A stretch of DNA of 64,000 bases from Ignelater luminosus (GCA_011009095.1 VTPC01001064.1:1-64000), one strand, 5' to 3'. Numbered from the stretch's first letter, positions 44,150 through 58,310 are shown. Numbers and translations: made by a program. Notes: generated from the letters alone by a model not told the origin.

Positions 44150-45660
44150 TACAGTTTTAACTTTGAGTAAACGGGTCTGCTTCTTGGGTTCATACAATTA
44201 GACAACCAGGTAAAAGGCCTATGATCTGTAACTATGTAAAGTTTTTTTATACAAATATGACAATGACAAGTAACTCCATATCCCTAGTGCTGTAGGCTTC
44301 TTCAGATTTGTTAACAGTTTTGAAGGCGTACACAATTAGTTTCACCTCGGCTTAAAGTAACGCTTATGGCGAAGTTCGACGCATCTGTCGTAAGAACAAA
44401 TTATTAATAAAAGTCTGGATATCTTAGAACAAGTTAGACAAGTGACACTATTTCTAAAAGTATTGCAAAATCTTTAGTGTGATTCGTTCTAATAAAATTT
44501 AGTGTCGTCCTTTAATAAACGAGCTAGTGGTATGACAGTATTAACAAGACCTCAGATAGATATCTGACAGTAACCTACTAGTTCTAATCCTTAAATACTG
44601 GGAAACTGTAAATTGCTGGTATCTTGTTTGGCTCAAGTAAGATATTTCTCTCCTTAGGAGCTCACATTTGTTAAACTGCAGTTTACGGTTGTTAATTTAA
44701 GTTCTTGAGAGTTTATAAACCTTTGGAACGTCTATGGGTCGTACATGTGAACTCATAATGTCCTGATGGTGTCATAAATGCTGTTTTTGGTTGATAATCT
44801 TTCTTTCATTAGGGGTTGGTGAAATACCAAGATTAAATCAAGCATGGTAAAATACTTGGAGTGACCTAATTGATTCAAGCGTCTTAAAACATTACCTACA
44901 ACAAAGTTAGATGCATTTGTCATGAGTAAAGATTTTTATTAAAGTCTGGATATCTTAAAAAAGGCTAAAGAAGTTGAAATATTTTGAAAAGTATCGGAAA
45001 ATCTTTAGTGTAATTCTTTCAAATAAAATTTGGGGTCGTTCTTTAATGAAAGTTAGTAGTTTGGCAGCCTTTAATAAATTTCGGACATTAACCTACTAGT
45101 TGTAAGGGTGTTCTAACCGATCTCTTATTCTTGGTCTCTAGGAAATTGTAAATTGCTGATTCGGAGATGACATGGTCCAAGTAAAATACTTCTCTCCTTA
45201 CAAACTCACCTTTACCGGGGTGCAGTTTAAAGTTGCAGTTGAAGTTTTTGTAAGTGTTCTGTATAGTATAAGAAGCATTAGATATCTGGATAGAACAAAG
45301 TTTATACGCCTTTAGAATGTCGGCAGTGGGTACGTATAAACTTAAAACGCCCTGATGGTGTTTGATCCTCCTTTTTCATTGGTATTTGAAGGAATTCTAA
45401 GCCTACGTTAAGCGTGGTGAAATGCTTGGAGTGACTTAATTGATCCAAATGTCTTAGAACAGCGTCTATGGCAATGTTCGACGCAGCTGTCGTAAGTACA
45501 AATTTTTAATTAAAGTCTGCATATCTTAGAAGAAGTTGAAATACTTTAAGTGACTTAATTAATCCAAACTATTTGATATTTTGCCCACGGTGATTTAGTT
45601 AAGATTCCTAAAGTCAATTCTATTTGCTTCAACCGATCGCATCCATCTTTCTCGTACAAC
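44150..45660 (-). mobile_element. Ty3/gypsy pol segment, tandemly repeated
   Basis: Reverse-strand readings contain RT palm motifs (LNQLGHSKYFTMLDL), the RT-RNase H connection (PLARLLKDDTKFY; KLHPGKGEFVRREVFYLDHV; LVG-C-PKFIKG) and the start of RNase H, in shifting frames. The same stretch occurs up to three times. GTTCGACGCATCTGTCGTAAG at 44376, GTTAGATGCATTTGTCATGAG at 44906 and GTTCGACGCAGCTGTCGTAAG at 45475 are equivalent, each followed by TTTATTAAAGTCTGxATATCTTAxAA. Units are 530-570 bases and diverged. I infer an old tandem duplication within pol. No frame is intact. Confidence 0.62.
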
Positions 45661-48600
45661 CCGTAATGGGGTAAACTATGAAGACAATTTGTTTTAGAAT
45701 TTTCTCTACTGCTTTATGAACTTCAGCGTAGTGTGCTTCTCACTAGATCTTGTATGAATTGAAGTAAGATTAGTAACGTTTATTTCTTGTTTATTTGGTT
45801 GGTATACAATGAAATACGTCAGTATATAGCGTAAAAATGTTCAATACGATTTTTTATTTTTTAGAATTTAAATGGTACAACTTGATCAATTTAATAGAGT
45901 AGCATAAACTTTTTTATTTTTATTTACTCCAACTAACACTCTGAATAAAGAAACTCTGTTTTGAAGCTGAATTTCGAGAGTAACTTTTTCTTGGACTTAG
46001 GAACATTGAAGGTTGATTTTAGTTCTAACTTTTAACTAGGTTATAATTTATATGTAATTATTTTCTTTTGTTACATGACAAAAGCATTTATAGCATTAAA
46101 TTGAAACTTGCTTCCTTTCTAGAAAGAAAAAATTAAATAAGGGTTAGAGAACGCTATTTTTTGGTGAAATGCCTTTTTGATTACTTTTATAATTTAGCTT
46201 GGTTGATCAATGCTTAAGAACTAACTATAAGTAATAAAAAGTCCTAACATCAAGTGATAACAAGTTTTCAGGTGGCCTAATAATACTAAACTTATTTTAT
46301 CTATCGCAAGAAAAACGCAATTTTCTTTTTTATCACAATAAAAAACTAAAAGGTAGGTATTTTCTCAATGAACCTTCATCAATTTAACTTTTTCCTAGTT
46401 CGTATAACTTAGACTGAAAGGATAATAATTGTAGAACAAGAAAAAAAGTTTAGAACGCACTTTTAGTGTTGTTGTTCAGTTCTACCACATGGTCGCATCA
46501 AATTGTTTTCATTTTACGACCACTTGTCTCGAAGTATGGCCTTGAAAAAAAGAAAATAAAGCAAAATTAAGTTCTTAAAAAGGAATGGTCCGTTATTTTC
46601 ATTAAGTTAACTTTTTTACAATTAATTTATGCCAAGCCAATTTTACATCCTACTTTATTACACATTTCCGCAGACAAACCGAATTAGATTTTTTTTCTCC
46701 CGAATAGCCAAGAATGAAGCGCGTCATACGCGACTCGAAAGTTACGTAAAATCATAGGTTATGGAAATGGGAATTCAAAGAAAACTCATTTTCCTGGTAT
46801 TTGCAACTTCGGACAAGTTTGTGGGCAACGGATTTGGCTGGGATTCTAAATGCAATGAGTGAACCTTGACGGCGTAATTCTTGCTTGTTTCTCTTCTGTT
46901 TCTAGTCACATCTCGAAGACTGTACCTTGAATTCTAAGTTAAAATAAACACTTAGCATTTATATAACGTTCCTTAATTGTGTTTAGAGCGTTAGATTTGT
47001 GTTTGAATTCTCCACTCTGTCGTTCGAACGTGTAATAACAAACAAGAACTGGCTATAAATTTGTTCTTTGACTCAGGCGAACTACATATATGTGTTAATC
47101 TAGAAAAACCCATAGGAATTTAATGACGGGTGAAAAAACTCAGGTAGTATGTGCTAAAGGGTGTTTAAGGTTCACATAAAATATTTAATCAACTTAAGTT
47201 GTTATTGGTTTATTGCAAGTTGGTAAGCTCGTAAACTATCTCGAAACTCCTAAATTATATCCGTCTTTACTATTACACTTTGTTCTTTATCTGAGAAATA
47301 AAATTTTTTGTTTAACTTCTGCGCTGTAAATTCCATTTTTAAAAGCTTAATAATGTATAAAGGGCAGCGGTTTATTTTTTTTAAATCTCTACTATCAGGA
47401 ATATTTAAGAACAATTTCGGAAAATAAAAGACCCAGCTTATTACAAAAAATAAGAGACTAAAGTATTGTCAGATTTTAGCTGAAACTTTATTGATTTCTT
47501 CTTTTCTATCATTTTCTATACTTTTTCCTTAACCATATTAATCTATAAATGTCAATCTTTGTTTGTCATTGTTTAGTTATATGGTTTTTATAAATTGAGA
47601 TTTCTCGGTTAGCAGTTTCTTTTATGAGTAAAAAGCTTTCAGTAATAATTTCTAATATCACCTAAAGGAACACATGAATAATTTAAATTATTTTAATTCA
47701 TACCAAAAGCACTACCCGCACATACATGCAGTAGCAATTAAAATTTCACCACATCCAAGTAACGGTACGCCAACGTATTTTACGCTCAGCTTCAAAGCTT
47801 TCCATTTGGATATGCTAGAAATGTTATTTCTATAGGCGTAAACATCAATAAAACCTAAAGAACAGACTTTATGGACAAAAATTTAGATTTTACGTTTTTA
47901 TATCCAATCATTCACTCTAGTGTTAATTAAAGTGTGAGGTTAACAAAACATTTTAGTATGGTGCTCTGCAGCTTATTCAGCTGCCCTTAATTGCTTTGAG
48001 TATGGGTTGATTGCCTGAAATTGTTCCAAATGATCTGCTGTCGTTTCTTCTAGTACTTTCGCTTGATAAACATTTGTTATAAGAAAAATGGGAATTAGAG
48101 ACCCACAGCGAAAATGTTTTTGTAAATTGAGACTGCCATGTGGCTAGTTCGGCAAGTCGGGGGTAAGGGTGATTTGACGCTATACTTTGTGGGTGGTCTG
48201 TGTTTAGAAAACAAAAGAGAATGAATCAAATTCAACGAGCCCCAGTAATGATACTCATTAGTATCTCAATAACAAAGTAAACATACCTGCACACACGGTG
48301 GTATTTTGGAGATCATTGAATATTAGACCTGAGTTTATTTCAATTTTTGGTTTTGACCTCTACTGTCACCTCATAAAGTGTGTAAAATCTTTTTTTTAAC
48401 TTGGCGTTTATTCTAGAAAACGTCTGAGATCTTTTTTTTCCTTGCACTACACAGATGATTTATTACGGTACACGCACTAAATTATGTTTTTCACATCTGC
48501 AAGATTATGATCAATACCTTTTCCTGGCTACTATTAGATTGTTTTATTTTCTAATTAACCACTGATGCAGTCGCAATGATTTGAACTAACAAGTAAACAT

Positions 48601-50130
48601 AGAGGTCATCTTTAGAGTTCACATACATGATATCGACACGGCTAAAAATAACCTGGAAAACGCGTGTATCCAATAATGGGTTTGGAAAAACGAGGAACAA
48701 TTAAATAACTCAAAGAATCGTGTTGTGAACGAGAATCGGTTTGCTCGGAATTACTAATGTGATTCTATCCGTAAACGAGCTGCGTTTATCTTTAAAATCC
48801 TTCTGGTTTACAAAAAAAAAAAATATATTTCAACGATGACCTTTTTTTTCTTTTAACCATCAACGTAAAAGTGGTAGGTTTAAAAGAGCTCTCACTGGTG
48901 CAGCAACAGCACTACTTACAGCACCAGGAACGCCTAAGCAGGCTAAGTGCTGAATTTTGCTTAGTCTAGTCTGCTTTTCTCAGTGTTGCTATACATACCT
49001 ATACTGACGTTGGTAAGATGCGTTGGCATGTGCGAAGCTTTTTCAGACATTCCAATAATTCTGGCGAGTTTAGCTATGTCATCGGAATATCTTTGAGTGC
49101 ATAAATCCTTTTTATTAATTTATCTGATAGGAGAAAACTAATACTTCACTATAATGAAAATTCACTGCTGGCAATCGTTCTTACTAAGGATCCCGATAGT
49201 TTTTGCTTGCTTATTGGTGTTATGAAAAGTGAATCAAAGGCTGTTGGAGCAGAGAACTCTATCCCAGATTTGGCAACAAAAACTAGTTTTGGTCTACTAC
49301 AACTTGTACTTTAGAGCTAAATTTAACTTAAAAAGAACCCTGTGCAGCTTTGGTTGTGCAAGCATTTTGTTCAAAAAAAGCACAATTTAACCCTGAGCAG
49401 AATCTCAAGCACATAAAGTCTCTTCTTTAGATTCTTCGCGCAAGTCGATATAATTCTTCTTTCTCTTTTTTCTTCCAACAGAATCTTTTAGACTTTTTTA
49501 AGACTTTAGTCGACATGATAACGAATACACCCGGTGGTATCTACCTGCTATTTTTGCCTTGTTCAAAAAACTATTTTCTCTCTCCTGCCTACAAAGACAG
49601 AGGTTATAGTACTTTGTGGCATACCTACAGCAGCAGAAGTTTTCATACTAATTGGACAAGTTTCAAGAATTAGACATCTCTCAGTTACATTTCTACGAAC
49701 TTCTACAATTGAATCTGATAAGTAAAAGTTGCTGAGTTGCCATGATACTCTCACTAGGTTTTGTAAATTCATTGTACTACTTTAAAAACGTTTACTTCTA
49801 GCTCGATATGCTTGAACAGATTTTGGATCTGTAGCAATGATAGGCAGTAATTCCTAAGAGCAGCGATGGAATCTTCTAAGAAGGTCATTTACCACTAGTT
49901 GCTAGAATATTTAGCGCCTATGGTAGGATTTTTTAAGTTAGCCCAGTTGCACGTTGTTGCGCCGGGATTGCTCTAACTAATCCATAGCACAGGGCTAATC
50001 ATACAAAAACCGCGTTTACAATTTTTGAGATTGTTAGATTGTAAATCGGATTTAGGGACTTACAGAAACGAGTTTTTATAATACTATTAAATATCTGGAA
50101 ATTCTAGGAAGAACATTAAAAATTGAGAGA
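45661..50130. other. Unassigned AT-rich DNA
   Basis: No recognised gene. At 49534-49772 overlapping frames on both strands exist (reverse: VSWQLSNFYLSDSIVEVRRN, CPISMKTSAAVGMPQSTITS). The local composition looks coding-like, but I cannot name a family. The rest shows only short chance frames. Confidence 0.45.
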
Positions 50131-53100
50131 GAAACAGCTGAAACCTACTCAAAGACTCTAAACAACCAACAGATTGTTAGTTCCAAATTGCGGATTACGT
50201 CATGCCACTGGAAACGTAGCGAAATCTGCAGATAATTCTAGGATCTTACAAAATGTAAAACTAGAATTTCTAAAAGGGTTCAGTTACAAATCGAATTTAG
50301 GGTGTAAAGCATCTTTGCTTACTTACTCTACAAAAAAACCGTTTATGGTCTTAGCCCAACAAGACTCAGCAGCGGCCGTGAGCATAAGTAAAGAGTTTAT
50401 ATTCACAATAAAGGACCACAAATATCTTTAAGGAGATTTACTGAAATAGAAGCATATATTAAACATCAAAACTAGTACAAAACAAAAATATATTTAAAAT
50501 AAGTATAATTTAATAAACGTCAATAAAACTTGCTACGATCAAGATTGCAGAGACCAATTAATTAACTGGCCAGAACAATCTTTACAAACAGTTGCGGAGA
50601 GAAAACTATAAAGAAGGAAGAAACCTGCAAGAAAAGTACAAATAGCATGCTTTCTAAACAGTTACGTCTCTCCAGGAAATGACAGATTCTCTGCTGCTTT
50701 TCAGAATGTCAACATCCACGCTAAAATCGAAGAATCGCACACGAAAGCAAATCAACTGCTGAGTATTAGTCATTTTTCATCCTTATTTTACAGTACAACT
50801 TAATAGGGAAATTAGTCAAACAGGCTAAGGAAAAATTTAAATTAGAGTAAATAAAGGTGGTCGCATCTACGGTACGGTGCCTAGAGATTGGTGGACGGTC
50901 AGAAACAACTCTACTAGACAAGGTCAAATGTACAGCACAACGAAAGGAAAGTCACTGCCAAGTAGCTGAAATTTTTCTTTTAATCAAAAATCTGTACCAA
51001 GAAGGCAAGAAAACACTAAGCAAGAATCAGAAAAAAAAGCTGATAATAATTTACCCTCAAGGTTAAATGAGGCTTGACTCAAATAAAAATCACTCTTAAA
51101 GTTAGAGGGAATGGCTGGAAGAAGAAGAAAATCCAACGAAAACCACATCACAGCTTTTTAACTGCACATTTCACTTTACAATAACACAGAGGTAATTACC
51201 TTGTACAACAAGAAAAATAAGAAAATATCAGAGCGAACAGAATCTCTCAGGCAAGTTCTCGAGAACTACAAAAACAAGAATTCAGCGGAAACGTCAATAA
51301 GTTGGTCAATCAAAAGGTCCTAAAGGAGTTGACGTTATGATTCCTGAATTTTACCTATAGTGAAAGCGACCCTGGAAGTGATTTAAGCCATTGTAGGAAT
51401 AAGTAGCAGAAGGAAATTTTGAGTTGACGCTCTTATTGCAGACAAATAAACGTAGATTTTACAAAAGAAAAATTCTTGAATCTAAAATAAATTAATGAGA
51501 ACAACTAAAAGTTCCTATAAATATAAAGAATGAAGAAATCTAAGCTTTATTTTTAAATATTTAGAAGTTACAATAATTAGACGTAAACCTCTGATAATGA
51601 AAGGTTCGAATTTAACCAGAAATCTATTAGTAACCTAGAAACATGACAAAGAAACATTAACCTAAGGTAAGTAATTCGACCTAACAAGATAAATATATTT
51701 TTAATCTGAAACGTAAAGAAATTTGTAATCTCCACTAAATAATGATAACTTCATCACGAAAGTGACTTTGATGATATAATAACTCAATGTTACTTATACC
51801 AAGCGATGCAATAGGATCGACGACAGTTTGAATTCGCGCGAAACAAAACTATTTTAAAAGCTGGTAGCATCCTAGGTTTAGCCTTGTTTTCAAAATGCTG
51901 TAAAGAACCCAGAAAATTTACACTAAACACTTGAAATTAAATAACCAAGAGATTATTAGTTTCAAATTACGAATTACGCCATGCCATACTTTACAATATA
52001 CTTACTCTACAATAAGACCATTTTAAATCTTAGCCCAACTAAACTCAACAGCAGCCTTGAGCGTAGATTAAGGAAGTTATATGCACAATAAAAGAACTTA
52101 TAACTAAAGGAGATTTATTGAAGAGGCGTTAAGTGATAATCCCTGGAGTTTATATAAGATAATGATGGGGGAAAAAGAAAGCGGTTGGCAAAATCACCAG
52201 TATTAAGAAGAGTAACACCAGTTGGAACACGACAATTAAGGAATTGATTAGAAAATATTTTCTGGAAGGCAGGGATGAAGAAGAATAACATTAAGGAAAG
52301 GTAGAATATAGAATAATTATAGATTCGAAGCCCGTCCTTGACGCAAACGTTACGAAAAGGCAGACGAATCAAACCTGCTTGTAGATTTATACAAACAAAG
52401 TTCAATTAAAGACAGAAGATAAACAAGCCACCGTTTATTGGATCAAAGAGTAGAAAGAGTAAACAGGAAATAAAAAAGCAAATCAACTTACACAAGAGAG
52501 GAGCACACGAAAAAGTGAATGGTATGGAGAAATATCAACAGCAAAGGTGAAAAGAGTAATATCGGCCGAACAGGATGAATGCTGGAAAACAAAGATTAGA
52601 GTAGCATGTGGAGACAGGGTGATAGATAATATCATCTCCAATCTAGGAATAGGATGTAAGGATATCGACCCAAAGTGCGCACAGTTGGTCACCTTTTAGG
52701 AGGTATGTGAACAGGTTTAATTTAAAAGATGCAGAGCCCGATTGTGAGTGAAATATGGAAAAGGATGAACCTTTTTGGTGCTGTTAACCCAAAAAGAGAG
52801 TTCAAGCAAGAGAACTTTTTAGGTCCTTTTGTAATCGAAGAGGCATAAAATGGCCAGCGAGAATAATGAAAGAAACAGACGAGGAAATAATATTGGAATA
52901 GGGAAATACGTGACAAAGTGCGTGCTTTAATATGAAGAAGAATAATGGGGTTGACGAGCTATAAATACAAGTGATATAGTTCTTCGCATAATTGGAAACC
53001 TAAGAAGGCAGAAAAACACTAATTAAGACCTAGAAAAGTGGTAATGACTTATTTTCTAGGTTAAATAAAGCTTTCCTCAAATCACATTTATCAAAAGCAT

Positions 53101-53900
53101 CAGAAGCGCGTTTTACTGTAATATAATTCATATGAAATGAAAAAAAAAGAAAAACGTGTCAGAGCGAAGAGAATCTCGCAGGCAATTCCTCCTCGAGACT
53201 TCACAGAAAACAAGACTCAGCGAAACCGCTGATCTGATAATCAAACAAGGAATCCTAAAAGACTTGTCAGGAGTAATAATTCCTGAATTTTACCAATAGT
53301 AAAAGCGACCCTGGGAGTGACTTAAGCTATTGGAAAGATACGTGGCAAAAGGAAACTTTAGGCTGCGGGAGAGCTGGCTTAGTAAAACTGTTTTTTAAAC
53401 GAACAGGAGGTTTCACAAGAGAAGAACTCTCAAAATGAAAATTAACTAGCGGAAAAGAAAATTTCTCAGTTGGAAACAGCCAATGACATTATGATAAAAG
53501 ACTCGAACTGATAACGGAGATGTGTCCATGATCTTCAAACAAGCCACTAACATCATAAAATCAAGAGAACTAATAAAACTTCCTATCAATATAACTAAAT
53601 CGGTAGCAGCTTTCACGTCTACAAAGAATTTGAATAAAGAAAATTTCAAACTTGATTTTCGAATTTAAAAATTTTAAAAAATTATAATTGAAGGTAAACT
53701 TCTGATGCTAAAAAGTTAAAAATTAAGAGATCGAATTAAAACAATCCATCAGTAGCCTAGCATTCGGAGACACTACGGATTACATCATTCATTCAAAATG
53801 TAGAAGAAGAATCTTTAGAGAATCCGAGGTGTTACGTTGACTGTACAAAAAGTACGTCTAGAATTCACAAAACTGTAAAATGGCCAATCAAATTCAGAGG
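50130..53900. repeat. Diverged direct-repeat array, unit about 1.8 kb
   Basis: Anchor sequences recur in order: CGGATTACGTCATGCCA (50191), CGAATTACGCCATGCCA (51970) and CGGATTACATCATTCAT (53776). CTTACTCTACAAxAA...CTTAGCCCAACxA is at 50319 and 51995. AxGGAGATTTAxTGAA is at 50430 and 52109. CAGAGCGAAxAGAATCTCxCAGGCAA is at 51231 and 53160. AAAGCGACCCTGGxAGTGA is at 51363 and 53302. This gives two full units and part of a third, spaced 1.78-1.94 kb, with many indels. No protein family is identified; 52490-52700 has a long open reading (RVISAEQDECWKTKIRVACG) in copy 2 only. Confidence 0.7.
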
Positions 53901-56900
53901 TCTTTTCTTATTGTTGCTCGATGCAATCAGTACCAATTATCGGGGTATAGTTCAAGCCTACTTCCTTCAAAGAAACGTCCCTTTCCAAGAGTATTTCAAC
54001 TTATTAAAACCTAAAAAGAAAAAAACCGTTAGTGTATGTAAAATATTTGCTTTCAGTGCCATGAAATTAAAATCGTTAATTATTCTTTCTAGAAGCAGAA
54101 TCTGAGTGGATGATATTAATATAGAAAGCACAGCGATTCCTAGTCAAGCTCCGCGTAATAAACCGAAATCTTTTTTCTGAACTTGCCTCTACATGTGGAG
54201 ATTGCGTAGCGCTAATTCTAATAGTATGAAGCTTTTAATGCATTGCCAGACTGTAAACGTAAAAACCTTTGAGAGTACACCTGATGCCGAAATGAGATAC
54301 AGTACACTCGGTACAAATTCTTTTTACTTCCGCATTAAATAAAAGCAGCTCTGAGTAATTAGTGGAGATTGACAATGCGTTAATTCGAGGTTATTAATGT
54401 TATCAATGTTATCGATTCTACCGCGAATTTCAATTAATATTTTATAAATACAATAGGGTCAGATGCAATACATCATAAAATATGCCTTTTTAACAGACTC
54501 GCGCGTAAAGAATGAAAGTGACCTTAGAATTTAGGAAAAGAGCCGGGAAAAGAGAGAAAGGTGAAAAAAGGAATTAATTTATTGGAAGTAATAAATCAGA
54601 TTATGAATGGCAAATCAGCCAGTGAAATTTTTGAATAAAAAGTTAGATGTCGTGATACCGTAAATCATTAATATTCGTCCATAAACCAAAATTGTAATTT
54701 AAATCGTCATCACACAATTTTCGAGCGTACCGTGTGTCGGTGTAGAGAGGCCTGTAATTTGTATTCGTTTGTGTAGGTTATCGTATAATCGCTAGCTTTG
54801 TTTTTTAGCGAACAAGGGCTGGTCACTTTAGCTGAACACGCTGTGACAGCCCCTACCTGTCAATTTGAATAATGTGAGTTCGAATTGTCACGAAAATCCC
54901 GTTGCGTGCTTCATCGCACAACAATAGACAAAGTTGCATGATTTGTAGTCAACGTACAATTAAGAAAAATTAGATTAATCATTCAAAAGACTTTTAACTC
55001 TATAGTACGGGGCTAATAATAGGTATGAAAAACCATTTCCTAATTAAACGAGACAATTTACCTGAAGTATTAGTTTTGTGTTTTCAAAGTAACAATTTAT
55101 TATTTTATTATATTGAGATTTCTATTAGATAAGCGTTTGAAATTAAGAAATTGTAATTTTCTACTATACATATAAAATCCTAGTTAATAGTAGGCTTGTA
55201 TAAAGAGTAATTTCCGATTACGTACAATCGCACTTAATAATAAGTTAGTTAGTAAATAAAAGGAAGCCACATAAAGGAGACATTTATTATTAATTCGAAG
55301 AGTAAACCTATAATTAACGACTTAATGTCCTTCTAAAAATTTATAGCGACATAAAGATACAAATTTGCTAATTTACAGTCGTGCAAAATGATTTACATAA
55401 AGGTTTCGTGTATTTTATTTTTTAATCGTTATCCTGGCCGTTTGCTTTTGTTTTTGGTAAAAAATGGTTAAAGCTAAATGAACATTTGAAATAGTAACTT
55501 TGAGCTTAACTTAATCACTGAAATAGTAAGTGTTTTTTGTTGCTTTTATTATTATGTACGGGGGAAATTTTATTACAGTTTGTAATCTATTCATTTAGGT
55601 CTTCAACTAATAGAAATTGATTATATTATTTGTTGTTGTGATTATTTCAGGAATTCAGTGATATAACAGGTGACACTGGGGAGTAACCTTTTTAGTGATG
55701 AGATTAGATATTCCTACTTGTTAAATAATGGAAAAACCAGTGTAGTTTCCAAATTAATAGTTATCACTCCTACATCGCGTCAATAAAAAAACTAAAAGCG
55801 GACTTTATATACCTTACATTAAATGTACAATTGCAGCAAGTGTAATTAAGCCGACCACTGAAAACACGTTTGCGTAAAATGTTAACCTGCTGGACTGTTT
55901 CGCTTGTATCCACTACATTAATTTTAATTATACATCCGTGCATGTAACAAGTTGACTGACACCGATGAGCTGGTTTGACCTTTAGCATTTAATACATACT
56001 TCCATTGACTTAACTTTCTCAAAAAATAGAACTTGAAGCCTTAATTAACAAATTGCTACGATAGATACTTTGTAATTCCTGTATCATTTTTGAGAACTAT
56101 TAGACTTTAATAAAATTTTATAAGTCTATCCCTAAACTTAGGTTTGTTTTATCCAATAAATGTAAAATTCATTCAAACTACTAGTCTCTACGTGAAGTGA
56201 TGCTTCTTTTCATAAAAGAAGCTAGAACTTGCCTGGTAACCAATTTATTTGAGTCACTCTCTTGTCGTATAAAAGGGTACTATTTGGTAGAATTGGATGA
56301 ATACTGTAGCAGTCATTAGCCATAAGACAAAGTAGAAAATTGCTGGTAGTTGTTTTGTTAACGAATTAGTTCATTTATTACCTGTTTTGCAAACGCAACA
56401 AATCAGTTAGTTTGTGAGCTTTTAGATTCGGCATTGGCTAAGTAAGTTATTATGTATGGATGATCATTAAAGTCTACAGCTTCGAACTGGCAGTCTACAT
56501 GGACTTAAGAAGTTTAGCGCTGACTGCGATGCATTTCCGAGCCGGCTCGGAGAGATGCTTTCGTTCTGAACTGGGCTGATTCCTCCAGATTTGGTTAGGC
56601 GGTTTACTCCTCCTTTTCGTTCTCCATCCTGTCAAACAAAAGCTTACGGGTAGCTTCTGTGAAGATACGAACTTCCAAGCGGTATAAGCTTGTCTGTTAT
56701 ACTCAAACTACATACAAAAACAGGCAGTGCAAAGTAAGCGGGATGCAAGTCAAGCGGAGAAGCGTGTGAGTATGCCGGGTTAAATGATCTGCTCGAGCCG
56801 GGTTAGGTGCACTATGGAATGCTTGTAGCCAAAAAAGGTCTACTAACAACTTTGATAGCAACGACAGCTTGCTCTGCAAACAGTTGCACTCAAAGCCGAT

Positions 56901-57230
56901 CAACTCTTTTGACAGTGGCGTCAGTCAAACTACCACTTAGGGCTCGTATTGAGAAGAAATAGAAGAAAGATTAAAGCGAAGAATCTTTCAAACTTACCGG
57001 GCACTGTACTACACACACGACAACACTAATCGGTAATGAGTAAACCACAGCCTAGGTAGATCAAAGCTGTTTCCGCCGAATCTGAGCATGTCCTAAAACG
57101 ATTTCAAGAAACTTGGACGTGAGTTTGTCATTCTGCATTTCTGAATTATTTTAGCCTCATCTATCTAGAGTTTCCGTGCGTACTATTGCGCCCGGAGTTG
57201 CTTTACATTTGTAACAGACAAAACTTAGGC
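53901..57230. other. Unassigned DNA
   Basis: No recognised gene. It is AT-rich to about 56200, then less so. It includes the candidate promoter at 56268. Open frames at 55770-55988 and 56703-56903 have no known motif. Confidence 0.5.
56268..56315 (+). promoter_or_regulatory. Candidate TATA promoter
   Basis: TATAAAAGGG begins at 56268, and GCAGTC, close to the insect initiator TCAGTY, has its A at 56311, 43 bases downstream, slightly long for a TATA-initiator pair. A possible splice donor (GGCTAAGTAAGT, cut at about 56441) follows within 130 bases. No coding exon can be linked to it. Confidence 0.25.
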
Positions 57231-57234
57231 CCCA

Positions 57235-58310
57235 GAGGGGTGACCCACCTGCATATTGCTTTAGGCCGGATTTGAGAAATTGAGATGAGAGTCATAAATA
57301 CTCGGACGGGGAAAGAAGTGAAGTTCACCCTCACTTCTTCACTACCTACACCTACACATAACTAGTCAGTCCCCGTACCCATATACACTTCTGTGCGCAA
57401 GTTTGGTCACATTATCACAAATGTCTTTTCTGATCACTGGTGGCCATTCCTTTCACGCCTGATTATAGAAGCGCTTGAAAGGGCCTCTGGCCCTTTGTCT
57501 AGTATCTAGTATACATCTGAATTTGGCGTGCTCAGGTTCATTCTATTCCACACCTCAATGCATTTTGCATCTGTCTTCCTAAGGCCTATATCAGGCCTTG
57601 ATATCATCATTCTTGTCTTGAAATCTACTTATTCCTTGCTACCCATTTTCTAGTCTGCAAGCTTCTTTGGTCAAAGCATTAGCACGCTCGTTTCCCTGTT
57701 GTCTTTTGTGCGCCCCGTCGCCCAATAGACCTTAACGTCCATCCCTTCATTTTGTAACTCTATGTCGTTGCTATATATTTGCAGGGCAATTTCATTATTA
57801 ATTTTTGGTGCAACGCTAGAGTCCACTGCGGATCTCGAGTCTACTATGATTTTAATTTTTTTCCTTTTCTCTTTATCTACTTTTTCTTCTGGCCCATTTC
57901 ATGGCTTCGCTTATAGTATAAAGATTTTCCATGCTTCCCTTACAATTCTTTATTTCTTTACTGTTTTTATATATGACATACGCTGATCCCGCCCGGCTCT
58001 CTGTTCTGGATCCATCTGTAACTATATGTATTTCATTTTCCAGCGCTTCCAAGTTCAAAATGTCCAGATTGTAATCTACCAAGCCTCTATCTGCTGGGTG
58101 GAGCAACTTTCTAGCTTGTACTCTTTTTTCCATTACTAGGTGTCTTATCCTTTCAGCTAATTTACGTCTAATGCTAACTTCCAGCCATAGTGGTCTTATG
58201 TCTGTGACCATTTTTAGGGCTTTGGTTAGCCTGCTACGATATGCCTTAAATATGGCCAGCGCTTGCAAGTGCTTAACCACTCTGCTGTCTTTCGTTCTTT
58301 TCAAATTTTA
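57235..58310 (-). mobile_element. LINE G: RNase H 3' end of an R1/I/jockey-like element
   Basis: The 57873-58304 frame gives the region after RT (KRTKDSRVVKHLQALAIFKA) and the start of RNase H (IHIVTDGSRTESRAGSAYVI, ENLYTISEAMKWARRKSR; family TDGSK and QAEL.A...A). After a short frame change (IIVDSRSAVDSSVAPKINN, about 57795-57850) come VKVYWATGRTKDNRE (family W.PGH.G..GNE.AD) and a tail reading CIEVWNRM near 57550. An RNase H after the RT marks the R1/I/jockey/LOA assemblage. The upstream RT is missing. The rest, to about 57235, is 3' tail. Confidence 0.75.

Noticed and set aside
51604-51620. GGTTCGAATTTAACC, another B-box-like sequence
   Set aside because: No tRNA structure or SINE head upstream; it lies in the 1.8-kb repeat array.
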